Positions 35,531 to 46,692 of a stretch of DNA of 64,000 bases are shown here, in pieces. The stretch lies in contig NC_051088.1 in the NCBI RefSeq assembly GCF_901709675.1, positions 25,021,193 through 25,085,192 of the forward strand, given 5' to 3'. Each line of letters starts with the position of its first letter. The first letter of the stretch is position 1. The position numbers were made by a program, and so were the translations under genes. The notes below the pieces were generated by a model, which was not told where the DNA came from, did no database searches, and saw only the letters and a list, made by a program, of their open reading frames with translations. The DNA comes from Syngnathus acus. Lineage: Eukaryota; Chordata; Actinopteri; Syngnathiformes; Syngnathidae.

Positions 35531-36439
35531 TTAGTGCACACCGGTGACGCAAACATATGGAACTGTTGAAGTGCAGTCCACATCATTCCAGAAAAGAGCT
35601 GCAAAACAACACGGGAAAGAGATTTAGACATCCGTGTATAGTCTTCGCCTCGATCGGCATGAAAAGAGCAGTAAAAACGTACTGTCTGTTCCGGTATTAG
35701 TCACCACACAGTCTTCGTTGGCACTCGGAGGGGCGTTAGAACCTTCAAATGCCCTAAAACCCGCTAGGGGGGAAGGTGAAGCATCAGTCCACACAAAGAT
35801 TCCCTCCTGGAAGACCAAGTTGCATACGAATAAGTCACACATGACAATCACGACGGCTTTGATTTCCATGATTGTGTTAGCTGATGCTTTACAGTTGCTT
35901 GGTCATTGAATCCAATCCAGGCAGTTTGATTTGCTCCAAGTTGCTTGTCGACCAGTGCGAGAATCACCGCATGTTCAACTGAGCTTAAGATGGAAGCCAG
36001 ATTGCCTCCGATAGCTTGGCAGACTAGCTAAACAAACAAAGATACAAATCCGGTCAGAGCTTTTTCTGTGACATCCATGTTTTCAGACCATGACTGTATT
36101 TACTTCTGCGTCGTCGAAAGTTCTATCCTTGTCCACAATACGGAAACAGCGGTCATTCAGCCGAACCCAGTGCTTTGGGCAGCAAGGCACTAAAAGACAG
36201 GTGAATTGACATCAACCATGCGGCGAGTGCAAACAGGTGACAAAGCTACAAAGTCACCGGTACCGACCTTTAACGACACCTCCGCTAGACCACTGTCCAA
36301 GACAAAAACATTGTTCACTGTTAGAATGATGGATGGATGTGTCTCTTTAAAGTGACAAATGACAAAGAACATTTTCACTTACGACGCCAGTCAACAGTCC
36401 ACTGATCCCACACAGGAGAAGCAAGGAGCCAAGAGCCAT
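35531..36439 (-). CDS. Secreted C-type lectin, copy 5 (QPD replaced by NAP)
   Basis: Exons on minus: 36439-36383, 36292-36268, 36189-36104, 36027-35893, 35806-35683, 35598-35531; 164 residues. Signal peptide 1-19 (MALGSLLLLCGISGLLTGV). The domain starts CCPKHWVRLNDRCF, followed by AIGGNLASI, WIGFNDQ and FVWTDA. The specificity loop is lengthened by about four residues and reads GSNAPPSANEDC (NAP at 125-127). The usual CVEI is CVVT. WNDVDC at 146-151 is retained. It ends VTGVH. The altered loop makes canonical sugar binding unlikely. Flanks match copy 7 over several hundred bases, so the two are recent duplicates whose domains have diverged. Poly(A) signal on minus is at 35328-35323. Confidence 0.9.
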
Positions 36440-36560
36440 CTGCGCGAAGACAGGAAAAAGAACCAAACATCACGTTACACACTTCATTCAGCTCACGTCA
36501 TTGCCTTGGCTTTGCATGTTGAGACTAAAGTCGCAGGGTTAGGCTTTCATGTCGTGTTAC

Positions 36561-36666
36561 CTTTGCAGTCGTGATGAATGCTTGATGCTGAAGATGTGTG
36601 CGTTCCTTTTATATGCGGGATGGAAACAGCCCAGGAATGTTGAAGGTGTCGCTTGTGTCACGTGAC
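36561..36666 (-). promoter_or_regulatory. Promoter and UTR exon of lectin gene 5
   Basis: On minus: GTCACGTGAC (36666-36657), TATAAAA (36613-36607) and a UTR exon ending CTGCAAAG/gtaac at 36561. Confidence 0.8.
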
Positions 36667-36767
36667 GCATCAGACGGGTTCTAGTCCGCCTCGAGGAAAC
36701 AATGGCAATGACAAAAAGAGCCACCAAACTCAAATTTAACATTGACTTTGTCATTGCATGTCCACGT

Positions 36768-37044
<277 letters not shown>

Positions 37045-39062
37045 ATATTGTGTCGAGCACATGCTTGCTGAGGCTTAACCTGCACCACAAAGTCCAAAGC
37101 TCTCCTGTAGAATCATCATTTGGACTTTTGTTCAAATTTGGACTTTGAACAACATTTCCCATCAAGCCTAACTCGCAATCTTTTGGCCTCTCCTATTTTT
37201 GAGTGGCAGGGTTAGGGTTCAGATAGGATGTTACTTTGACTCCAAACGTCAGGAATGCCAAACGAGACGAGGCGTTGGAGAGGCAGGGCAGTGTTCTTGC
37301 GCACGAGGAAATACTTTTGGACTTCTTACTTAATTAGCTAAGTTTGACACCTACGCTTCCATGTCACACCCTTGATGTCCTCTAATGCAAGTTTGTGCGC
37401 TCTGAAGCAAAGGATGAGTCAGCCAAGTGTTGTGTGATGCTGCGCCGGCCGCCACGTCGGCAACATGAACTGGTTAGGCTGTGACGTTAGCTGATTTGGG
37501 AGAAGAAATAAAACAACCTGCGCCTCCGCACACCCACGAGACTTTGACAAAATTCCTGGCTGCCATCGGAAGTTGCACATCCGTCGAATGTTAAGCGGCG
37601 GCGGCGGCGGCGGCAGTTTGACCGTGTCATCAGATGTCAACATTTCCCTCCCTCTGTAATGCACTCCTTGAATAAGGCGTCGTACGTGACGTGCCATCTG
37701 TCTCAAACATCCATAACAGGAGGGAGTGACAACTGTGGGTGGACAAAACGCCACACCTTGAAATGTAATAAGCTTCACTTTGGAGTCACACCCCAACATA
37801 AATTCACCTGCGGTGACGTCAATGCTGATTGGTCTTGGCTTGGTATGCTACTCCTCCTGTCTAATTGTCTTAAGTAGCGTTTAAAATGTTCAGGGTAATT
37901 AAAGACGCCTCGGTGCAGGTCTGACGTTTGAGGCGTCGCCTCACCCGTGTTGTGACAGCGGCTCGTTAAGGGCCTAATTGGCCTTTTTTTTATTTTTGGT
38001 GTTCCTGACGAGCCTAGCTAATGACTTTGTGTTCTATTTGACTTGTCAAATCACGTTAATGTGAGGGTGTGCATATGGGCCAATTGTACAAGACTTTTGT
38101 TGATTCATTCACATTCCGAACAAATCGGATTATTTTAAAGGTGGGTGATTGTCAAGGATTGACTAGAGAGACATCTTATTTTCATATTTCTGACTTTTGG
38201 TTTGGTGATGTGACGTAATACGTGTTGGGAGTTGGGATGGACGGGTCCAAACAGCGTTTCAAGGACAATTAGAAATAAACATGCCGTCGAACCATTTTTA
38301 GTTCGGCTCATTAGGAAACGATCACAGCATGCAAAAAATACAAAATGTTTGGCCGCTCAGAACACGTAGCTAGTACAAAGATACGTAAATAACCGATTGG
38401 AGAATACGTGGCCCATAGTGAGGGTGTGCTGAAGCAAACTAAGTTTCTTTGGCGTCGGATGAATCGTACGCTCGTCAAAGAGGATTCTTGGGCAACAGGG
38501 ATCAAATCCGTACACTCGTCATCTTTCCAACTATTTTCCATGCAACGTGTCCTGTTACTTGGCTGCCGAAAGTCTCAACTGGTCATCAGTCGGTCTATTA
38601 AAAAGAGTACAAGCCAGGCTTACACTTGCGTTGTTAACTTGAGGTGTTTGGTCATTTTTGGTTTTGGATGTAAATGAAATCAATATCACTAAAGAAGAGT
38701 GTAGGACTGGATGAGGTCTTCTTGAAAAGTACTTCTTCCCTCTGAACATGTAAACCGTGTTGAACTCTAACATCTTTCCATGCTTTCTACAATTTGTACT
38801 ATTCTCTCGCAATGTGTTTTCAATCATTTGATAGATCAATAAGAAAAAGTTGATGATCCCTTCTCCAAGCTACTGCTGCCATGATAATAAGGCTTTCACA
38901 ATTTTACAATGGCTTTCTCAAGACATTAACTGCGTGTGGCTATTAGCGCTGAACTCGAAAACGTTTATTAATGAGGCTCATTTGCATAAAGGTGGGCAAT
39001 TTCTCCGTCAACGACATGGAAGCTAGTAACGCTATTGTATCTCCACAAACGGCTTTCCCTTG

Positions 39063-39098
<36 letters not shown>

Positions 39099-39383
39099 TA
39101 TGCATGCGTGTGGTACCAGGTAGCGATTGGTGGTTATATACCCACTGTGGTAGGGGGGCTTGGAGTTTTCTGCCTAGCAACACCCCTGCTTGGTCCAATA
39201 AGTCGCTTAAAAAAAAAAAAAAAATGGTGTCTGGTTTGGCTTGACCAGCGTTTGGTTTCATTCGATTGGTGTGTGTCACTTTAGGTCAACAAATGAGATG
39301 TTAAGAAGTGGGTGACCGTGAGGAAAAAACAAACACACTCATCAAGTAAAGCAACAAACAAGGTGCATTGACAGATTCCTTCA
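37045..39383. other. Spacer; left part duplicated at 45.9-46.4 kb
   Basis: 37080-37440 matches 46060-46390 (GAGGCGTTGGAGAGGCAGGG, ACGAGGAAATACTTTTGGAC and ATGAGTCAGCCAAGTGTTGT blocks). A (GGC)n run lies at 37595-37612. A (GCGT)n array is at 39063-39100. No gene was recognised. Confidence 0.65.
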
Positions 39384-39559
39384 TTTATTTCAGATACCCT
39401 TCCACCTTCCAAATTTGATTGCCATCAAGAGAAATTGAATTGCTGAGAAGATCATAGATAGAAACAAAGAAACCGCTGGAAATCTGCTATTGTTTCCGAA
39501 GATTCTCCAAATATTGCAACAGACATTTTTCGAGAACGATGTGACGGTAGCTGAGCTGA

Positions 39560-40635
39560 TTAGTGACGGTGTGCCTCTTTGATGCAAACAAAGTAATTCA
39601 AATCCGTGCAGGCGTCGTCGTTCCAAAGTTCATCTGCGGAGGGAGTGAAAGAGAGAAAGAGCATGAGCAAGGTGGGATTCACTGTCAATAGCTACCAGCT
39701 GTATTTTCGACAGACAGACATTCATCACGTTCAGATCACATTGCACAAAAACATTTGACACCACTTAAATAGCCCAGAGTAAAAGGAAACATTCTTACTG
39801 TCGTCACTAATCTCAACGCAGTCTTCGTTGCCTTGAAAGTTGTCGGGCTGACCCGCCTCGTATGCTGTAAAGTCCAAAGGTGAGCCGTCGGTCCACAGGA
39901 ACTTTCCCTCCTGCAATCAAGTCAGACATAAAGATCACATCTGTCAAAAGGAGATGGATGGCGAGCTGGCAGTGCGGCCAACAGAGTTGATGATGAAAGA
40001 CGACACGAGTTCCTTTCCGGCTAAGAATCCAATAAGCAAGCGCTACTGTCGCATGAGACGTTTTGCCTTTGTCAATGAATCACCCACCTGAATGGCATCG
40101 CTGAGTCCAATCCATGTGTCTTGAATGGGACTGAAGTTTTCCCGAATCAGCTCTAAGACCAATGCGTTCTCTTTGGCGTCGAGGACGGAGGCCAGGTTCC
40201 CACCTTTGAGTATGCACACATGCTGACACCAAAAACAAAGAAGAAACAATTGTGATTCCACTTTGTATTTTCAAAAGCCATTTCATGGATGGTGAGAACA
40301 CAAGCTGATGGTTACCTCAGCATCAACAAAAGTTCTCAGCTGTGGTACAAACATGAAACAGGAATCATCCAACTGAGTCCAGCCCTTGGGACAATAAGTC
40401 ACTGTAATAGAAATTTCAATTTGGAAAACGTCAGAAAAAGAAGAAGAAAAAAAACAAGTAGGTTGGGAAATAAGAGCAGTGACAAACCTTCTGGGAAGGC
40501 CAACTGGAAAGAGGAAAAGACATGGTTAAAAACGGACTCGGATCCAGTCGTCGAGATATTTAGGAAAGATTTTGCACTTACGACTCCTGCCAGAAGTCCA
40601 CAGAGAAGGAACACCGAGCGAAGTGCAAATCCCAT
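39560..40635 (-). CDS. Secreted C-type lectin, copy 6 (QPD type)
   Basis: Exons on minus: 40635-40582, 40503-40488, 40401-40316, 40222-40088, 39910-39799, 39633-39560; 158 residues. Signal peptide 1-18 (MGFALRSVFLLCGLLAGV). The domain starts CPKGWTQLDDSCFMF, followed by LKGGNLASV, WIGLSDA, FLWTDG, QPD at 118-120 (GQPDNFQGNEDC), EIS and WNDDAC at 138-143. It ends EAHRH. All calcium-site and specificity residues expected for a galactose-type lectin are present. Poly(A) signal on minus is at 39389-39384. Confidence 0.93.
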
Positions 40636-40760
40636 CTGTCCAATGACAGAAAAACATTTAAGTGGCTCTTCATCCTACTTACGTACGTACACATGACCGT
40701 GTCAGCATAGAAAAGTGACTTTCATGGGATGGCTGCTGTAAAGCTGTGTTGTCATGTTAC

Positions 40761-40872
40761 CTCTGCAGGTCTGATGCTTGATGCTGAGTGGATGTGAAAA
40801 GAAGGAAGAGGAGCAATGCTTTTATAGCGTGGCTTGACGCAACTCTGGAATGTGCCGCTCAGGTGACACGTT
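40761..40872 (-). promoter_or_regulatory. Promoter and UTR exon of lectin gene 6
   Basis: On minus: a half-conserved CGTGTCACCT (about 40871-40862) in place of the full palindrome, then TATAAAA (40826-40820) and a UTR exon ending CTGCAGAG/gtaac at 40761. Confidence 0.7.
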
Positions 40873-42750
40873 GGACCAGTTTCTGTCCCAACTCAATTTA
40901 TAAAGACAATGTTTTCAAAGTGCAAGAGTGACTTCTAGAGGCATTTCATGTGGCAACTTGACAACAAAAGTCCCCTTTTTGCGTGTCGTTTTTGTTGTTT
41001 TTTTGGAAAAATGAATGAATTGATCTGCAACTTTTTGGGGCGCTTGACGGTGTCCGGTCGCCCTCTGTTTAAACGCCTCTCACAGCAAACATTGGGTCGC
41101 TCATATTCAGATTAGATTAGAGATAGAATTCAATTGGATTCATGAAACGTCCTTCAAATAATAGTGAATAGAGTGCAACACTTTGCAGTCACAGGGGTGG
41201 GGTAGGGTGGGGTGGTGTCACAGCGCAGCACACAAGGAAATGTACTGGCTTAATTAGTTCAATGACTTCCTTGGAATCAGGAGAATGATAAGTGACTACC
41301 CCACAAAAAAAAAAAAAGATTAAAAATAATTCTGGGTCTTGTCAGTTTGCAGTTACAGCACCGTACATTTTGAAGGTGAGAACTTGCATTCTCACCACAA
41401 GAAAGACTGAGCTCAGACCTTCAAACCTCGAAGCCCTCCTCCCATTTTCCAGTCGACGCTGCCGTGCGTGCAACTTCTGATATCAACATTTCACATCATT
41501 AGCATGTCTACGGAAAAGGAGTTTTGTCTGCTTCTGCTTGTATTGCATTCCCATAAAAATAGTTTGGTATCAAATAAAAATAGAAAGAAACAAACAAGTA
41601 AATAAATACAGCGAAAAAAAAATAGATGAGGTGAAGTGTCCTGATCAATATCATTGAAATAAATTGGACTAAATCACAATACTTGAACTATACCTTATGA
41701 TTATTTTCTTAACAACAAAACACTTCTTCTCCTTATCCGAACACCTGACCCCATCTGAAAAATTCAGAATGTTCCACAAGTCATGTCGTTCACAGGAAGT
41801 TACAATATTCAGAGGTCAACCAAAACGTGAGGTCACTTCTTTATTCTTGGCAACGCCAAACGTCATTGATTTTGAGAGCGTTAGGGTTCGCTGCAATGGC
41901 CCGCCCGCAGGAAAGGCTGTCAAAATGTTGAAGTCATCTCACGAGATCACAAAGAATAACGAGGACTCCAAAGTCCACTGAGGCCTCCAAAGTCCACTGA
42001 GGCCTCGCCCCCTTCCTTCAAACAAAAATCTTTGGTTTTGGGTGGTGCAGGTGAGGTGAAGTCCAATTAAGTGGTGTGTGGCTGAATCACGGCAACAGCA
42101 ACGCTAGCCTGGCTGTGAACGAACGCAACAACACGCCCTTCAAGTTGAATGACGCAAACATGGCAGTGACTCGAAAACTTCATAATTGTCGGCACACCCA
42201 TGATAAATGAATTTCGGTGAACATCTGTGAAATGTTGCAGCGCTTCAACCTCCGCCAGATACGTCAATGCTGCGCCGTTGTTTGGTATGCCACTTGTCCT
42301 GTTTAACTACGCCAATCAAAGTTGGCTCCAGGTGGAACCTGTTCCATCTCGAATGAGCCCTGCGTTTGCCGCTTCAAATATGGCGGCGGCGGCGGCGGCT
42401 GGCGACTTCCATTTTGAAACTTTGTCAACAGAGTTGTCACAATTACGGAAGTAAAGCCTGACTTGGGCGTAGGGCTATTCTTCTGCCGATTTCAAGTCTC
42501 GCTCCTCTCATACGATTGCGTTTACATCCACAGAGCACGTGATAGAGCCTTCATGAGAAGATGGAATGGAAGCAACAGGTGCTGCTTTTGGCTCATGCTT
42601 AAGGAAACGTCTAGGAATGATTCATTAAAGAGGAGTTGCCTTTTGATTTATTCTTTCTCCTTCCATCCATCCATCCATTATGCAAAACACTTCATCGTCA
42701 TGAGGACTTTGGCGGAGTAGACTCCCTCAACTGGTTAATAATTGTCCCTA
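40873..42750. other. Spacer with remnants of the lectin-unit duplication
   Basis: 42256-42310 (CGTCAATGCTG followed by TTGGTATGCCACT) resembles 37815-37865 upstream of lectin 5. A TCCAAAGTCCACTGAGGCC unit is repeated at about 41967-42006. (GGC)n lies at 42382-42400. No gene was recognised. Confidence 0.5.
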
Positions 42751-42762
42751 ACAATTTAGAAC

Positions 42763-43200
42763 AGGGGGTGTCAAATTCAATTTTGTCGCAGGCCGCATGG
42801 TAGTCATAGTTTCCTTCAGAGGGCCATTATGTGTCAGCCCAAATCAATGTAGAAACATAGAATAGAATAGATCTTTATTGTCATTGTCACACATGTACAA
42901 CGAAATTTAAAAAGTGCCAACCGATCAGTGCATAGAATAAAAAATAAATAGAATAAAAATAAATCTCATATTAGATACACAACAAACTGATGACTAACTT
43001 GTTTTGAAATCAGAGACGAGTCAAATCTTGAAATGTTTCAAAAGATGAATGGTATTTACAAACATCTCTATTTTTTGAACGACATTTCCAATTGTAGTAG
43101 TGATACAAAGTCCATTGACAATTTGTCTTCCAGGGGCCAAATATACGTAATGACACTGCGGGCCAAATTTGCTCCGCGGGCCAGAGTTTGACACCCACCG
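42763..43200. mobile_element. Old hAT-type element carrying a LINE-tail fragment
   Basis: Left end CAGGGGGTGTCAAATTCAAT and right end GGGCCAGAGTTTGACACCCA form an imperfect inverted pair. Inside (about 42860-42960) a TTTATTGTCATTGTCACACA segment resembles the tail of a fish LINE. No target duplication was recovered. Confidence 0.6.
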
Positions 43201-43684
43201 CTGCTTTCAAAGCTTCAATTCACCATTATGTTTGTCTTTCATAAATATGAAAGAGAATCCACGTTGGCTGTCTGGGACCCCATATTTCCCATCCATCGGA
43301 TACCTCAAGCATGTAACCTGTTCAACCCGTTCCCCCGGAAGAAACAAAGGTTTCAATCAAAGCCTGAGATGGAATTGTCTTGGCCCGTGTAATTGGTGCT
43401 TTGTCTCCGCCCACACAGCACAACAGGTTCAAGTTGTCGGCATTGTTGTCGTCAAGTGTAGCTGAAACGTGTGCATCAATTGAACGTATCGCAAAACTGG
43501 ACTGCCAATCGTCTAATTGATAAAGAAGTGAGTTGGACTGGCGCCACGTTGTCATTTAATGAGTCACCTATTGACGAAGGAATTTTGATGCTTTCTCTAA
43601 CCCGCTGGGAATGTGACAGTCCTCATAAACAGTTGTTTTTTTTAATCGACTGCCACATCCTTCTCTTTGGCCTTAGATTGATAT

Positions 43685-43780
43685 TGGATGGATGGATGGA
43701 TGGATGGATGGATGGATGGATGGATGGATGGATGGATGGATGGATGGATGGATGGATGGATGGATGGATGGATGGATGGA
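43685..43780. repeat. (GGAT)n microsatellite
   Basis: About 23 uninterrupted tetranucleotide units. Confidence 0.96.
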
Positions 43781-43879
43781 CACGTAATCAGCAGTTCATT
43801 CCAGGAAGTGGACAAAGATTAAAAGCAGTCCGTTAGAAGCAATATCAATTTGTGATTGAATGAAGCTCACAGGGCACAC

Positions 43880-44168
43880 AAGTCAAGTCAAGTCAAGTTG
43901 ATTTGTATAGCCCTAAATCACAAGCAGTCTCAAAGGGCTTCACATAGACAAAGAATTGACAATTATTCTCAAAGCATCCCCTGATCTTAAGCTCCACTCA
44001 CAATCACACCTACAGCGGGCAATTTGGAGTGCTCAATTGGCCTACTGTGCATGTTTTGCGGATGTGGAAGTAAACCCGAGTAGGCACGGGGAGAACATGC
44101 AAACTCCACGCAGCAAGGCAAAAGTTGGAATCCGACCCGCAACCTCTGCACTGTGAGGTGGACATGCT
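43880..44168 (-). repeat. Repeat cluster with antisense SINE fragment
   Basis: 43880-43950 holds a TTGATTTGTATAGCCCTAAA repeat-type segment. 44050-44168, read on minus, has TTAGCATGTCCACCTCACAG, then CATGTTCTCCCCGTG, matching the order of the 2365 and 7983 SINEs. Confidence 0.6.
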
Positions 44169-44548
44169 AATCAGTTCATTATTATGATTATCATATGCGT
44201 GATAAATGTATGACTGGTTTTGACTCTAGGCTTTATTATTATTATTATTATTGTATGTGTGATAAATATATGACTGTTTTTGACAGTGGGTTTGATGGAA
44301 TTTAGTATTAGTAACACACACATGCCTATATTCTTAGACATACACACAAACACATGTGATGCACATAAAGATTCCTTCATTTATTGGAGAGATAACAAAA
44401 TAGTTTGAGAACCAAAAGGAAAAGAAGAAGATAGGTTGTAGTACATCAAGTTAAACCACTTCAAATGTATCTTGCCAAGGAAAAGCATCAAGATGGAGGT
44501 CAATATTTTCCATGCAGCTCCAGGTGTGACACCAAGAGGGTTGATTCT

Positions 44549-45651
44549 TTACCACAGGTTTATGGAGCAAAGAAAATCCTGGGTATCGGTGCAGGTTTCA
44601 TCATTCCATTGGCCTGTGTGGATCATGAAAAATACCATACTGGTCATTTGTCAAAAATAAAATTTGATGAATACACAGTTCATGTCTTTCTGTTACTTAA
44701 GACTTAAAGATAAGCCCCCCCAAAAAAGGCATACCTTCATCATCAATCTCAACACAATCTTCGTCGCCGCCGAAGTCGTCTGGCTGTCCGGCTCTGAAGT
44801 CAAAGAACTTGGACTTTGAGCCATCGATGCGGATGAATTTACCCTCCTGCAAGACAAAAATACTTTTTGACGAGTCATTGCTCAAAGATAATCCACGTTA
44901 TCTCCAATTCAACATCATTGAAGTTCGACCACTACTATGACAAAAACATTCCATTTGACACTTCCCAGAAATCGGTGACAAGACTGAATCTGCTCAACAG
45001 TCGTTCACAGCGACATGTTGCACGAGACAACGTCGTACCGTAATTCCATCATGGACTCCAATCCAGGTGTCGACGACTGAACCGCTATTGGCATCCCGAA
45101 CCAGCTGGAAAGCTAGGGCATTTTCCACCGAATCGGAAATGCTGGCCAGAGTCCCACCTGCAGAGTTGCACATAGCCTGCACATAGGGAGAGATGAACAA
45201 CCCAGAACCAAAGGTCAAATGTCAACCTCAGGTTCATTGTACAGGCTGTGATTGGACAAACAATGATTTATGGATTGTAAAAGTGATTTTCAAGTACATC
45301 ACAACAAGTGACAAGACGTACCTCTGCAGCGGTGTAAGCAAGTGGGTTGTCTCGATAGATAAAGCAGCGGTTCTCCAGCCGAACCCAACCATCTGGACAC
45401 TCGGGAACTACAAGACAGTTATTACTTTAGCAGGAAGACCAAAAAAAAAATGGCATGCCTGATTCAATTCAGTTACCAACCTGTCACGTTGACGGAGAAC
45501 TGCAAAGAAAAGAGGCACATAGCGAAATGCATGAAATGAAGCCAAATGGATCAAGTGACAGACTTTGGATTTAGATTTTCTTCCTTTCACTTACAACTCC
45601 AGTCACCAGTCCACTGATCCCACACAGGAGAAGCAAAGCACGTAGGGCCAT
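44549..45651 (-). CDS. Secreted C-type lectin, copy 7 (QPD, altered WTDG)
   Basis: Exons on minus: 45651-45595, 45499-45481, 45407-45322, 45176-45039, 44846-44735, 44613-44549; 158 residues. Signal peptide 1-19 (MALRALLLLCGISGLVTGV). The linker exon encodes FSVNVT, giving an N-glycosylation sequon. The domain starts CPDGWVRLENRCFIY, followed by SAGGTLASI, WIGVHDG, then FIRIDG where the other copies have WTD or a close variant (R106, I107), QPD at 121-123 and WNDETC at 140-145. It ends CSINLW and lacks the C-terminal His of the other six. The 45176 exon has one codon more than its paralogues. Poly(A) signal on minus is at 44385-44380. Confidence 0.92.
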
Positions 45652-45788
45652 CTGCGCATTGACAGCAAAAAAAAAAAACCCACGTCACACTTCATTGACT
45701 TGCTTTGGATTTGTGTCTTGATACTCAAGTTGAACGCTAAGGTTTTTGCCGTAAGAAAGGGAGTGTGAAAAGAGACTTGTCACGTTAC

Positions 45789-45908
45789 CTTTGCAGTCGT
45801 GACGCCGGATGCTGAAGATGTGTGCGAGACGACCACGACGAGCGTTCCTTTTATATGTGGGATGGAAGCAGCCCAGGAATGTTGAAGGTGTCGCTTATGT
45901 CACGTGAC
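45789..45908 (-). promoter_or_regulatory. Promoter and UTR exon of lectin gene 7
   Basis: On minus: GTCACGTGAC (45908-45899), TATAAAA (45855-45849) and a UTR exon ending CTGCAAAG/gtaac at 45789. Nearly the same sequence as the lectin 5 promoter. Confidence 0.8.
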
Positions 45909-46390
45909 GAGTCATCGGGCGGGTTCTCCCCCGCCCGCCCGCCTGCCTGCCTCGAGGACACAATGACATACAAGTAATACACCAAAGTTGAAGTGATTGT
46001 TGACTTGGTTTTGATTGACTCTCATTTTGTGTGGCAATGATACATAACGTGCTCGTAACGCCACAAAGTCCAAAGCTCTCTTGTAGAATACATGCACCAT
46101 CAACTTATCTGACATTTCCCCATCAAGCCTAATTCGCAATATTTTGGGTTCTCCTTTTTTTGTTACATTTTGAGTGGAAGGGCGACTTCGGACAGGACGT
46201 TGCTTTGACTCCAAAAGTCAGGAACGCCAAATGAGACGAGGCGTTGGAGAGGCAGGGCAATGTTCTTGCGCACGAGGAAATACTTTTGGACTTCTTACTT
46301 AATTAGCTAAGTTTGACTCCTACGCTCCCGTGTCACACCCCTAATGCGATGTTGTGCGCAAATGATGAGTCAGCCAAGTGTTGTCTGACG
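45909..46390. repeat. Segmental duplication partner of lectin 5 upstream region
   Basis: Matches 36667-37440 in order, without the GATA array. The two copies are in the same orientation. Confidence 0.75.
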
Positions 46391-46488
46391 GCAAAACGAA
46401 CTGGACAGACGCTCGCTTGCTCGGACTGCAAACGGTTGAAAAGCAACTCATTAAGTTCACCTGCACACACATCCGGAACACTTTAAAG

Positions 46489-46684
46489 CAGGGGTCTGGA
46501 ACTCCAGTCCTCGGGGGGCCGCATTCCTCCATGTTTTCCAAGTTTCCCTCGTTCAACACACCTGATTCAAAGGATCAGTTCATCCTCACGTTCTGCAGGA
46601 GCCTGATCATTGAATCAGGTGTGGGAAACTTGGAAAACATGTAGGAATGCGGCCCCCCCCGAGGACTGGAGTTTGAGACCCCTG
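46489..46684. mobile_element. Fold-back hAT MITE with perfect 8-bp target duplication
   Basis: Almost the whole 196 bp is an inverted repeat: CAGGGGTCTGGAACTCCAGT at the left pairs with GACTGGAGTTTGAGACCCCTG at the right, and GTTTTCCAAGTTTCCC pairs with GGGAAACTTGGAAAAC. CTTTAAAG flanks both sides (46481-46488 and 46685-46692). Confidence 0.95.
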
Positions 46685-46692
46685 CTTTAAAG

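Noticed and set aside
43471-43836. GWMD-repeat frame
   Set aside because: It is a translation of the (GGAT)n microsatellite.
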